A stretch of DNA of 64,000 nt from Hyaloraphidium curvatum. Lineage: Eukaryota > Monoblepharomycota > Hyaloraphidiomycetes > Hyaloraphidiales > Hyaloraphidiaceae. The notes beneath the pieces were generated by a model that saw nothing but the letters and a program-made list of their open reading frames with translations, was not told the DNA's origin and did no database searches. Position 1 is the first letter of the stretch. The number at the start of each line of letters is the position of its first letter. Below are positions 32,294 through 43,085 of the stretch, in pieces. The stretch is from contig JAIVFI010000012.1 of the NCBI GenBank assembly GCA_025558095.1, forward strand, positions 1 to 64,000, written 5' to 3'. Made by a program: the position numbers and the translations under genes.

Positions 32294-33893
32294 ATAACCG
32301 ACGGCCGGCGTTTCAAGTGGACGTTCTCGTACACCTTCGACAACGGGCGGATCGTGAAGTGGGACCTCATCCCCGCCAAGGAGATGGACATCGAGCCGCG
32401 GGTGCACAACAACAAGTTCTACACCCGCCAGTACAAGTACCCGTCGGCCAAGGACCCCGCAGAGGCTAAGCGGAAGCAGCAGTCGCTTTCGTCGATCGAG
32501 TCCATCCGGGGCAACCTGTCGCCGGACAAGCAGCGGCAGCGACGGCGCCGCCTGGATCCCGGCGAGGTGCTCCCCTGCGACCTCACCGACCACCAGTGCG
32601 AGGAGCTGCTCGAGCAGCGCCGCGCCAAGTTCATCAGGGTCGCCGACAAGACCCAGGAGGAGGCCGACGAGATCTGGAGGAAGCTTGGAATGCTACCGGG
32701 CACGGCGCGCTACGAGCTGGAAAGGATGTGTCCGAGCGACTATGTGAGGCGTTCGAAAGGCATCCCGCGGAACAACAAGCGCCGCGAGGGGTGGCGGAAG
32801 GAGGCTGGGGTCCTGAAGGCGAGCACCATTTCGCGGAACGTGGCCTGAATCGATCTCTGAACTTCCCGTGTCGTGACAGGAGGCCTGCTTTTGGGATCCG
32901 GAGAAGAAGGACTATGTCACGCGCTCTTGTTCCGTCGAGGAGTGGTCGTCGAAGCTGCCGACGCCCCGGACCGCGGACCCCGAGGAGTTCGAGAGGCACG
33001 CAGTCTGCATGCTGCGCACGCTCCCCGGGCTTATCGGTGGGTCGAGCGAATCCTCTTCGTTGCAAATCGACAACGTTCTGACGACATTCTATTGATGCAT
33101 AGGTCACTACGGACGCTACCGTGAACGGTGAGCTTGTGACAACTGCCGTCCAATGCCGTGACTAAACCAGGGGATCCAACAGGCAGCTGCGCATGACAAG
33201 CAAGCGCCGTGGGGACCACACGATGGCCAAGATCGCTCAGGTCTACTTTGCGCCCAACGTGCTGGTCGAGCCGTATGATCCTGGAGGCAGCAAGCAAGTG
33301 GGCGCGCCGGGCGTGATCAGCATTATCCGTGGCGAGGACGGCAAGGAGTGGATCTCTTTTCAGAGCAATGTTGGGACCGTACTTCCATACGGCGACGCGA
33401 ATTTTTCGACCAGCATCCGGGGAAGGGCTCCCACTCCGAACCGTCAGGTGCTGTGGGAACGGGAAGCCTTCATTGGGATCACTGACGATCGATTCTTGCG
33501 CAGCTCGTCAAATCTCTTCGGCGCCTCGAGGAGGAAGGCAAAGACCCGCACAAGAACCAGCACCTGCCGGCTTGGCGCAAGGATCTGTGCCTCTCGTTCG
33601 TCCGCGAGTTTCGAACCTCGCGGATGTGCAGGGAGTGCCACATCACCGTGCTCAAGCAGGCGAAGGGCAGGGAGTGCGTGTTGCTGCAGAACAACAAGAC
33701 GATCTGGGGTGTTAAATGTGAGTTCGTCCGCCGCGGGAAACAGGGGATGAGCTGAGCGATCCTTGTAGACTGCGAGCTCTGCAACGTGATGTGGAGCAGG
33801 GACATCAGCGCGGCGTTCAACATCCTCTGGATCTTCTTGTTTACCATCCTCAACAACGGTGACAGGCCCGAGGGGTTTTTCGTTGAGGTTTGA
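32294..33893 (+). CDS. Fanzor (eukaryotic TnpB-like RNA-guided nuclease), 5'-truncated copy
   Basis: Exons 32294-32809, 32880-33036, 33103-33127, 33183-33447, 33504-33717 and 33769-33893 splice in one frame to 433 residues. Exon 1 has no ATG at its start; a TAG stop directly precedes it (also a possible acceptor). Family features: a KFYTRQYKY region after the missing RuvC-I, RMTSKRRGDHTMAKIAQ, VLPYGDANFSTSIRGRAPTP, the RuvC-II region VREFRTS with its glutamate, a zinc ribbon CRECH...CELC, and RuvC-III WSRDISAAFNIL. The N-terminal half with the first catalytic aspartate is not found upstream, where the ankyrin-like gene starts. It is therefore probably inactive, unless distant exons exist. Confidence 0.8.
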
Positions 33894-33923
33894 GAGTGTG
33901 GGTCTAGTGAGAGTGGCTGTATG

Positions 33924-33942
33924 CCTTGCGACGTTAGTCGCA
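33924..33942 (+). repeat. Right copy of the 9-bp repeat, fused to a perfect hairpin
   Basis: ccttgcgac at 33924-33932 overlaps an inverted repeat tgcgac-gtta-gtcgca (33927-33942) followed by five T residues. It lies 31 bases after the Fanzor stop, where guide-RNA or right-end structures sit in TnpB/Fanzor elements. It could equally be an ordinary hairpin. Confidence 0.35.
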
Positions 33943-34081
33943 TTTTTGAGTAGTAGTAGAAACCCAACAGCGCTTTCGCCTTCCTTGGCCCTCTGTGCCT
34001 CAATCGGTGCGCGTCTATCCGTGCAACCGGCTCTAGGTGCCAGCCTGACCGCCGTGGTGGCCTTCCGCGCCCCATTCGACG

Positions 34082-35748
34082 ATGCAGACCCGTCTAGCCA
34101 ACGTCTCCCACGGAAGGATGGCGAGCATCAAAACCCCGATCACGGACCTCTTCGGCATCAAGCACCCCGTGCTCCTGTCGGTGCAATCGCATCCCCTTCG
34201 TTCCGGGCCCGGTCGGCTGAGTCGCTTCCGTGGACAGGGCCGGGATGGGTGCCGTCGCGGGGCCGGAGCTCGTGGCCGCCGTTTCCAATGCCGGAGGGAT
34301 GGGGGTCCTCGGCGGCGTGTACTTTGCGCCTCCTGCCCGTCGGTATCCCCGCCAACGCGGTCCCTGCACGGCCTGACGGGCGCTCCCCGCAGTGCGCCGC
34401 CAGATCAAGGAGATCAAGGCCGACCTCAAGGATCCCAACCTGCCCTGGGGCATCGACCTCCTCCTCCCCCAGGTCGGACCAACTTCTCTCGGCCCCTTTG
34501 GCCGTGCTGACCGCCGGTCGGACAGGTCGGCGGCAACGCAAGGAAGACCAACTACGACTACACCGGCGGCCACCTGCCGGAGCTGATCGACATCATGATC
34601 GAGGAGAAGTGCAGGCTCTTTGTTTCGGCCGTCGGCGTGCCGCCCAAGTGGGCCGTCGACAAGGTCGGCCGGCGTCCGAAACCGCCGCGCGATCGTCGCT
34701 CACTTGCGTTGCGGTTCCGCAGCTCCACTCGGCCGGCATCCCCGTCATGAACATGATTGGGTGAGCATGTCCCTGTCCTGTCGCTCGTCCGGGTCACCGA
34801 TTGCTCCGCAGGGCGGCCAAGCATGTCGCCAAGGCCCTTGAGGTCGGCGTGGACATCATTTGCGTGAGTTCCCGTCCGGCGCCGACCTTTCCTTTCTGAC
34901 TCGGGGGCTTGGTCCAGGCCCAGGGCACCGAGGGGGGTGGTCACACCGGTGGGTAACGAAAACCCGCTCCGTTTGACCCATCTCTGATGCGTCCGCGTGC
35001 AGGCGAGGTCGCCACGAGCGGTACGGCACCGCGTTCCCTCCTTCCGCGGGGCCCATCTCACCCGCCCCGCAGTCCTCATCCCCAAGGTCTGCGACCTCGT
35101 CAAGGGCCGCACCTCCCCCCTCAACGGCAAGCCCATCCTCGTCGTCGCCGCCGGCGGCATCGCCGACGGCCGCGGGCTGGCGATGGCGCTCGCGCTGGGG
35201 GCGTCGGGGGTGTGGGTCGGCACGCGGTTCGTGAACAGCAAGGAGGCCGGGGCGAGCCCGAGGCACCAGCAGCACATCATCAAGGCCACGCACCACGACA
35301 CCATCCGCACGCTGATCTACTCGGGGAGGCCGCTGAGGGTGTTCAAGACGCCGTACGTGGCCAACTGGTGCGTCGCTCTCGCCGCCGAGCGTTCCACACG
35401 TCGTCCTCTGACCTTTTCTGGACTCGACAGGGAGGAGAACCGCCAGGAGGAGATCAAGCGCCTCACCTCGGCCGGCGTCCTGCCGCACGAGAACCACGTC
35501 AAGCAGATCGAAGCATCCGGCCGGGAGGTCACGGGCCAGGAGATGGTGGAGCAGAGCGCGATGCTGATGGGCCAGGTGCGTCCGCCTCCGCTGTCCGGCC
35601 GCCTCATTATGCTCATCCGCGAATCTAGGTCGCCGGCAACATAGACGACGTCCTGTCGGCAGAGACCATCATCAACAACATGGTCACGCAGGCACAGGAC
35701 ATCCTCGTCGGGGCGGCGGCGATGGTCAACCCGAAGGCAAAGATGTGA
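34082..35748 (+). CDS. Nitronate monooxygenase (2-nitropropane dioxygenase) family, eleven exons, PTS1-like end
   Basis: Exons 34082-34176, 34238-34338, 34393-34472, 34526-34663, 34723-34760, 34812-34863, 34918-34948, 35003-35020, 35073-35367, 35431-35575, 35629-35748; 370 residues, all ten introns 51-63 nt and phase-consistent. Motifs: ITDLFGIKHPVLLAGM (FMN site start), AAVSNAGGMGVLGG, WGIDLLLPQVGG, AQGTEGGGHTGEVATSVLIP with the catalytic-region His, and ILVVAAGGIADGRG then GASGVWVGTRF for phosphate binding. The FMN enzyme oxidises alkyl nitronates such as propionate-3-nitronate. The C-terminus PKAKM matches a PTS1 variant, so peroxisomal targeting is plausible. The second ATG at 34118 may be the true start. 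Confidence 0.88.
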
Positions 35749-35936
35749 GGCGGCGGTTGCGCGTCGGCTTTCAAGACCATGATCTGCGGTAGCCATTGCT
35801 TGCGTAGCCGCCATAGGAGAGGGAGACGTCTCGTGTACGTTGCAAAAGTGGACGAAGAGGTGAATCGTGCGGGCGGCTGTGCGGGGCCTTCGAGGGTCGT
35901 CGGTTCCGCGCCACATTGAGTCCGGCTGCCCTCGCC

Positions 35937-37753
35937 ATGCCATCCGGGGAATTCGCCGCCGCCGACTTTGCCGCCCTCGCGGCGAGAATCAACGGGCGCG
36001 TCGTGCAGCCCGGCGATGCGGACTACGACGAGCTCCGGCTGTCGGTGTGGAACAAGGTGCTCGACGCGAAGCCGACGGCCATCGTGCTGCCCGAGACGAC
36101 GTCAGACGTGCAAGCCGCGATCAAGTTCGTCGCGCAGAACAAGCTCGAGTTCACCGGTGAGCGATCGCGGGAATCGCGCCCGCACGGCTCGCGATGTGAC
36201 GGTGTCCCCGAATTGTCCCCCACGCAGTCGCCGGCGGCCGCCACACCCTGCGCTGCTTCAAGACCGGCGCCGTGGCCATCGACCTCCGCAGGATGTGCGG
36301 CGTCGCCGTCGACGGGGAGAAGGGCGTCGCGCACGTGGGCGGGGGCGCGAAGCTGTTCCACCTCGACTCGGAGTGCGCCGCGCACGGCAACAAGTTCGCC
36401 GTGGCCGGTACCAACAAGACCACGGGCGTCGGCGGGTACATGATCGGCGGCGGGTGGGGATTCATGGCCCGCAAGCACGGCATGGCCGTGGACAACATCG
36501 TCGGGGCCGACGTCGTGACGGCCGACGGCAAGCTGCACACGGTCAGCGCCGAGAACGAGCCGGACCTGCTGTGGGCGATCCAGGGCGCCGGTGCAAACTT
36601 TGGCGTCGTCACCAAGGTCGGTTTCTTTGCGGTGCCGTGATTGCTTTTGTCCTTGGTGTGGGGAGATCGGCACGACGTGCATGCCCCGACGGGCGTGGCC
36701 TAACAGCTGCTAACGAGATTACGCGGATACAGCTGGTCGTCAAGATCCACCCGGTCAACGCCTGCGTCGGCGGCCTCGTCATCCGCCCCTTCTCCCCCGA
36801 ATCCGCCTCGCACGTGATCAAGAGCTACGTCTCGCGCTTCCACGGCCCCGGCGCCAAGCCCGACGACGAGGACGCCTCCTCGTTCGTGCTCACGTACGGC
36901 CCGCCCGGCCCGGACGGGAAGCAGCCCCGCGTGGCGATGATGCTCTGCAGCTGGGTCGGCGAGGGGACCGCGGAGCAGGCCAAGAAGGCGCTGGCGGACC
37001 TGACGGAGGACAAGGAGCAGAACGTGGTGGCCAACACGGTCGGGGAGATGCCGTACGCGGAGGGGCTGCAGCAGATGATGGCACCGGTGCAGCCGCCCGG
37101 GCTCTGGTGCGTCTTTGCCCGGCACCCTCTACCAACGAAACCGATTGACACTTCCCAACTCATCCAGGATCGAGAAGGCCATGTTCGTCGAGGGTGCCCT
37201 CAAGCCCGAATTCCAGCAGATCCTCATCGACACCTTTGCCGACTCGCCCACCGAGGGCTGCGCGATCGTGTGCCACCCCCTCGGCGCCAAGATCGCCTCC
37301 CTCCCCCCCGACGCCACGGCCTTTCCTCATAGGGTGGCCAATGGAAATTGGGTAGTGATGATAGGGCGGACGGACGACCCGGCGGTGTTCCCGAAGCTCG
37401 AAGCGTGGATGCGCAAGTGGTACGAGAAGTGGAAGGTCGTCATCGGCTTTGCTCGGTCCCGCCTTTGCTGTGCTGACGCCTTCCCGCCGCCGGCAGCCGT
37501 ACAAGACGGGCGCCTTCGTCAACGAGATCGGCAGCTTCTGGACCGAGGACACGGAAAAGGGCGCGCTCAAGGACGTCGCGGCGACCAAGGCCGACTACTG
37601 GGGCTCCAACCTCGGGCGGCTGGCCGAGCTCAAGGCAAAGTACGACCCGAACAACCTGTTCAGGGTGGGTCGCTCGCTGTGCGCCGGCGAGGAATGCGGG
37701 TTTGAGCGGTTGTGCCGCAGAACCACAACAAATCGCTGGCGACGACCAACTGA
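35937..37753 (+). CDS. Cytosolic FAD-linked oxidoreductase, berberine-bridge-enzyme family
   Basis: Exons 35937-36156, 36228-36616, 36733-37106, 37168-37435, 37497-37664, 37721-37753; 483 residues, phases agree. No signal peptide, unlike the copy at 17110. Order: PTAIVLPETTSDVQAAIKFV, VAGGRHTLRCFKTGAVAIDL with the flavin-linking His, GTNKTTGVGGYMIGGGWGF where the second flavin-linking Cys is absent, WAIQGAGANFGVVTK, and the C-terminal KADYWGSNLGRLAELKAKYDPNNLFR. This is the usual aclacinomycin-oxidase/BBE arrangement, oxidising alcohols or amines with O2. It follows the nitronate monooxygenase by 190 bases on the same strand. Substrate unknown. Confidence 0.87.
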
Positions 37754-37960
37754 GCGCGACGGAGCAGTTCGTGCGGCGAAAGAATCGAGTGTATCTTCAG
37801 TCCGTCAATCAAGTGGCAATCTATCGCTCTCTGCCTCCTCCGTGTCATCCAAATCCGTCAAGTGCCGAAAGACCAATTGTCCAGTCCATTCACGCGCAAT
37901 CAAGTCTGGTCCGAGCAAACCCGGCCGACGAACGATCCACCCGCTGCCCTCCCCGAGTCC

Positions 37961-39191
37961 TCACTTCCCCCCGCCCCCCTTCTCCTGCGCCGCAGCCGCC
38001 GCCGCGGCGCTCGCCAGCGTGGCAAAGTAGTCCTTCTCCCCCTCCTCGGCGCCCTTGGGTTCCCGCACCTGGACCTCGCTCTCCTCGCTCCCCAAATCGT
38101 CGCTCCCATCCCCGTCGTCGCTCTTGTCCTCCTCCTCCCCCCGCTCCGCGGCCGCGGGCTGAACCGCCTGCACCTGCTGCTGCTGCCCCCCGGCTTGCTG
38201 CGCGCCCTGCTGCGGCTGCACAAAGTACCCGACGCCGTACGGCTGGTAGTACACCCCCCCTCCCTGCGGCATCTGGTAGTACTCGTAACCCCCGCCGGGC
38301 GCCGCGACGAGCGGGACGGGCAGCGGCACCCCCGCGCGGGCGTAGAGCAAACCGTGCTGCGAGAGCAGCGCCTGCTGCGCGGTGGCGGTCGCCAGCGCCG
38401 TCGTGAGCTGCGCCGTCGTCGGCTCCGCGCTCACCGCCAGCGCGGGCGCCTGCGCGACCGAGAGCGGGACCGGCTGCGCGGCGGCGGCGGGCTGGGCGTC
38501 CGCGGGGACGACGGCGTCGGGGGGCGCGTTGGGGCCGAGCATCTGCTGCCGCCGCATGAGGCACTTGGAGCGGCCGCGCTCCGAGGAGAGGTGCCGCTTG
38601 AGGGCGTCGGAGCGGGGCCAGGAGGCGCCGCACTGCTGGCATTGGTAGGGGTTGACGCCGTTATGGAGACGCTGGTGGCGGTTGCGGTCGTGCTTGCGTG
38701 CGAACTGCAGAAGGGGCTAAAGGTCAGAACCCAATAAAATAAAGGGCCCGCTCCGACAGGCAACCGACCATCTGGTCGCAGAACTCGCACTTGTGGGCCT
38801 TTTCGCCGCCGTGGGTGAGTTCGTGCGAGAGCAGGTTGTGCTTGCGCGTGAAGGTGCGGTCGCAGTGCGGGCACTGGAACACGCGGCCCTTGCCCCTGCC
38901 CTGCGGCGGGTCGGGGATGTCGTGCGGCACGGCTATCGATGCCTGCTGCGGCGGCGGCACGGCGACGTGCGAGATGTGCAGGTTGGGTGCGGCCTGCTGG
39001 TAGTACTGGGCGGGGATGGCGCCCTGCGCGGCGAGGCCGCCCAGCGCCGCCTGGTTCTGCAGCAGCTGCGCGTACTGCGCCTGCGAGATGGACAGCGCGG
39101 TGCCGGGCACCTCAGGGTGCTGGATCAGCACCATCGGCGGCGGCGTGCCGCCCGTCAGGTGCGGGAACCCGGCGCCCGGCTGGCCGGCCAT
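37961..39191 (-). CDS. C2H2 zinc-finger transcription factor, Crz1-like
   Basis: Exons 38769-39191 and 37961-38704 (intron 64 nt splitting finger 2, phase 0), 388 residues. Finger 1: FQCPHCDRTFTRKHNLLSHE (Cys107, Cys110, His123, His127). Finger 2: CEFCDQMFARKHDRNRHQRLH. Finger 3: CQQCGASWPRSDALKRHL followed by a late cysteine. The FARKHDRNRH and RSDALKRH linkers match yeast Crz1, the calcineurin-dependent regulator of calcium and stress genes. The rest is Gln/Pro/Ala-rich with an acidic stretch (EESEVQVREPKG) near the end. No clear calcineurin docking PxIxIT was found. It diverges from the insulysin gene. Confidence 0.75.
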
Positions 39192-39666
39192 GGGGAGCGG
39201 CGGCTGGGGCGCTGACAGGAAAACGTCACCACGTTGCCGTGCAGGGGCGCCGTCTCAGCGGCGGGCTGGGTGAGGGCGGGGGAGGGCGAGGGAGGGCAGG
39301 TGAAGGGCTGAGGCGCAGGAAGCGCGCGCGGCCATCCGTAGTCGTGCCCCCCGCACCCCACTCCGATCAGAGATCAATAATTGAAGGCAATCAAATTCAT
39401 CTCAAAACAAGCCGACGAGTGCGGACTGGTGCTCCGATTTACTTTTCCTCTGGAATTCGCGGGGCTGGGAGGTGGGTGTGACAGCTCGTGAGCCCGTGTG
39501 ACGATCTAGCCTCGAGAAAAACCCAGATCCAGCTTGCTCTGCCTTCCATCAGGCAGCCCAGTGGGTGTTTTGGGTTTTATTCGACGCCCAGGGGCCGGTG
39601 GAGGGCCGCCGCTTGCGTGTGTTTGCCCTCAGGCGGCGGCGCCTCCAATATCGCCACCGCCGGCCA
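39192..39666. other. Divergent promoter region between zinc-finger and insulysin genes
   Basis: 475 bases including a relatively AT-rich stretch around 39370-39460. Other open frames here look like shadows. Confidence 0.35.
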
Positions 39667-42600
39667 ATGCCCACGCTGCCCGGCCGCCCGCCGCGCGCGC
39701 TTCGACCGCTCGCGTCGCTGGCCGCTCTGCTCGTTGCGGCTGCGCTGCCCGCCCGCGCGTGCCCGGCTCCCGCGTTCCTGCAGCCCTTTCTGTGCGCCCG
39801 CCGCGGCCCGGCCCGCGCCTTCTCCGCATCGCCCCCGCGTGGCCTCGCCGTTCCCTCTCAGCCGGCACACGCCATGGCCGCCGTCGCACAGGCCGCCTTA
39901 CCCACCCCGCCGATGCCCGACATCCCCCACGCCCCGACCACGCGGCTCATCACCGCCCCGGACGACAAGTTCGGCCTGCCCGTCCGCACGCCCTCGCTGC
40001 TCTCCCGCAAAACGCTCAAGATGGTGCTCGGAAACAGGATGAACGTCGTGCTCGTCTCGGACCCGCTGGCGTCGGCCGCTGGCGCCGCCCTGGCCGTCGA
40101 GACCGGTTCGTGGCGCGACTCGCGCGAGGGGCAGGAAGGGCTGGCCCACTTCCTCGAGCATATGCTCTTCCTGGGCACGGAGAAGTTCCCGCAGGAGAAC
40201 GCGTACGACGCCTACGTCGCCGCGCACAACGGCCAGATGAACGCCTACACCTCGAGCGACCACTCGCTGTACCACTTCGAGGTGGCGCCCGGCGCCCTCG
40301 AGGGCGCGCTGGAGAGGTTCGCGTGGTTCTTCCGCGGGCCGCTTTTCAACGAGAGCTGCGTCGATCGCGAGCAGAATGGTGGGAGCTGGCGGTATCGACT
40401 TTCGTTTCGCGTTTGCTGATCTCGACCTTCCCTCATTGCCTGCGCTTTCCTCGCACTGTTGACCTCTGTCGTCCTCTATTCACGCGACAGCCGTCGACCA
40501 GGAATTCCGCCGCAACATCGAGTCCGACCCGTGGCGCCTCCTCCACGTGCGCAAGGAGCTCTCCAACCCGTCGCACCCCTTCTCCCTCTTCAACACCGGC
40601 AACCTCCAGACCATGAAGCTCATCGACCGCCGCATGCTCCGCGTCTGGTTCGACCGGTACTACTCGGCCAACCTCATGAACCTGTGCGTCGTCGGCCGCG
40701 AGCCCCTGCGCGAGCTCGTCGCCATGGTCGAGCGCCACTTCGGCCCCGTGCGCGACGTCGGCGCCACCCCCGTCCCCATCCCCCCCGAAACCGGCCCCGT
40801 GTTCCCGCCCGAGGCAACGCACGGCAAGTGGGTCCGCGTGGAGCCCCTCAAGGACCTCCGCGAGCTCGGGATCACGTGGGAGCTGCCACCCCGCGCGGGC
40901 TTCGCGGACCTCGACACCAAGCCCGCCGGCCTGCTCGGCCACGTGCTGGGGCACGAGGGACAGGGCAGCCTGCTGAGCTATTTGAAGGCCAAGCTGTGGG
41001 CCGAGGAGCTGAGCGCGGGAAGGAGCGAGATGGGAGTTGACAACGACACGTTCGAGGTCAGCGTGAGCCTGACCGAGGAGGGATTGAAGCACGCGGACGA
41101 GGTGGTCGGGGCAGTGTTTGCCGCCCTGGAGCGGTTCCGCCGGCTGGGTCCCTACCCCGAGTACCTCTTCGAGGAGCTCAACCTTATGGCGCGGATTGGC
41201 TGGGACTACCAGCAGCGCGGCCGGGGTACCGCGACGTCGTACGCCGGCATGATGCGGCGTGAGGGCATCGAAACGTTCCCCGGGAGGCAGCTCTTCATCT
41301 CGAGGTTCGACCCTGCCGGCGTCGCGCGGCTCGCGGACTTCCTGCGGCCCGAGAGGGCGATGGTCACGCTGGTGGCCAAGGAGCACCTCGACGCCGACGG
41401 GCTCAAGATCGACCTCGACAAGACGGAAAAGTGGATGGGCGCCAAGTACGCCGTGCAGCCCTTCACCCCCGCGCAGCTCGCCGCGTGGTCCTTCCCGGAA
41501 CCGCTGGCCGAGGTCTCGTGGCCGGCGCCCAACCCCTTCATCCCGCGGGACCTCAGGCTGCTCAACGACCCCGACCCCGCCGCGCTCGCCGCGCTCGCCG
41601 AGGGCCGCCCGATCCCGCCCTTCCGCCACCCGCCCGAGCTGCTCCGCGACGGGCCCGAGGGGCGGACCTACCTCGCGCGCGACGACGAATTCTTTGTCCC
41701 GCAGTCGTCGTTCGGGTTCCACATCCTCACCCCGCGCATCCGCCCCGGCTCCGCCGAAGGCACGGTGGACGCGCAGCTCTATCTGCGGTTCGTCCACGAG
41801 CGCCTCTCGGAGCTCTCGTACCCGGCGCACTACGCCGGGCTGTCGTACGACGTCTGGGTGCACCAGAATCGCGGGCTCGGGGTCAACGTGACGGGCTACT
41901 CGGAGCGGCTTCCCGCGCTGCTCGACTCGGTGATGGCCGCTGTGGTGTACCCGCGCCCCACGCGCGGGGAGTTCGAGGTGTTCCGCGAGAGCCTGGAGAG
42001 GGGGTACCGCAACGCCGAGAAGGAGGGGCCGGTGAGGCAGGCGATGGAGGTGGCGAGCTCGGTGCTGTACAGGGACCACGTGGCGAGCCCGAGGCTGGCC
42101 GAGGCGGCGGCAAAGGCGACGTTCGAGGGGCTCGAGGCTTTTGTCAGGGGGTTGTTCGACAGGACGTACCTCGAGGCGGTGGTGGGAGGGAACGTGGATG
42201 CCGAGGCGGCCGAGAAGGCGGTGCAGACCGTGAGGGCCAAGCTTGGAAAGGGGACGGTGACCATGGACGAGGTCAAGAGGTGATATTGCTCGACCCGGTC
42301 GATCTGAACGTCGTGCTAACGTCTTCGTTCGGCAGATCCGAACTGATGCCGCTCGACGGCACGCGGCCGCTCGTCTTCCAGCCGCCGCCGCTCAAGGTCG
42401 CCGGCAACGGCTTCGTGCTGCTCGTCTCGCTGGGCGAAAAGACCAACGCCGCCCGGCTCTCGTCCGAGATGCTTTCCAAGCTCCTCAAGGAGCCCTTCTA
42501 CTCGGAGCTCCGCACGGTCCAGCAGACGGGCTACCTCGTGCACTCTGGTTCCATGCTCGCCGGAAACAGGGAGCTCTTCCTGCAGATGGCCATCCAGAGC

Positions 42601-43011
42601 AACTCGCACGACCCCCGCGACCTGCTCGCGCGGTGCGAGCTCTTCCTCGAGTCGTTTCTGCGCGGGCTGGCCGAGAACGCCGGGGAGAGGGAGCGGTTCG
42701 AGACGCTCAAGGCCGGCGTGGCGGAGAAGCTCAGGCAGCCGTACGACAACATGCAGGGCAAGGTCAGGTATCTCGAGCAGCTCGCGTTCGACGAGGACGG
42801 CGACTTTGACATGGTCGCGGAGCGGCTGGCGCTGCTGGAAAACTACACTTTCGAGGACCTGCAGGCGTTTGCCAACGCGACGCTGGGCAAGGGCAACAGG
42901 AAGAGGCTGGCGGTGCTGACGACCGGCAACGACCCCGAGAACGTGGCGGGGAACTACCTCCCCAGCGACGTGGCCGAGTATAGGAAGGAGAGGGTGCTCG
43001 CGAAGCTGTAG
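39667..43011 (+). CDS. Insulin-degrading-enzyme-type M16A metallopeptidase with PTS1
   Basis: Exons 39667-40378, 40491-42279, 42336-43011; 1058 residues. The inverted zinc motif HFLEH gives His161, catalytic Glu164 and His165; the third ligand Glu242 lies in NAVDQE, 77 residues after His165, exactly the insulysin spacing. SLYHFEV and the C-terminal region (RTVQQTGYLVHSG, AQ/SNSHDP block) complete the four-domain layout. The enzyme degrades short peptides in a closed chamber. It ends LAKL; AKL is a PTS1, as in human IDE. The first 68 residues look like a signal or transit peptide; a second in-frame ATG at 39874 would give a cytosolic/peroxisomal form, so two isoforms are possible. Confidence 0.92.
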
Positions 43012-43085
43012 TGGGTCGTCTAGTAGATCGCGTCTTGGGGTCTATCTATCTCTGTATCTCTCCCGCCCCTTCCACCCCCCGCCCA

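Noticed and set aside
30194-32593. Reverse open frame of about 800 codons overlapping the ankyrin-like gene
   Set aside because: The 30643-32154 frame gives a balanced, repeat-containing protein; the longer one is Arg/Pro-rich.
40433-42079. Reverse open frame of about 550 codons antisense to insulysin
   Set aside because: Shadow of a strongly conserved M16 peptidase.
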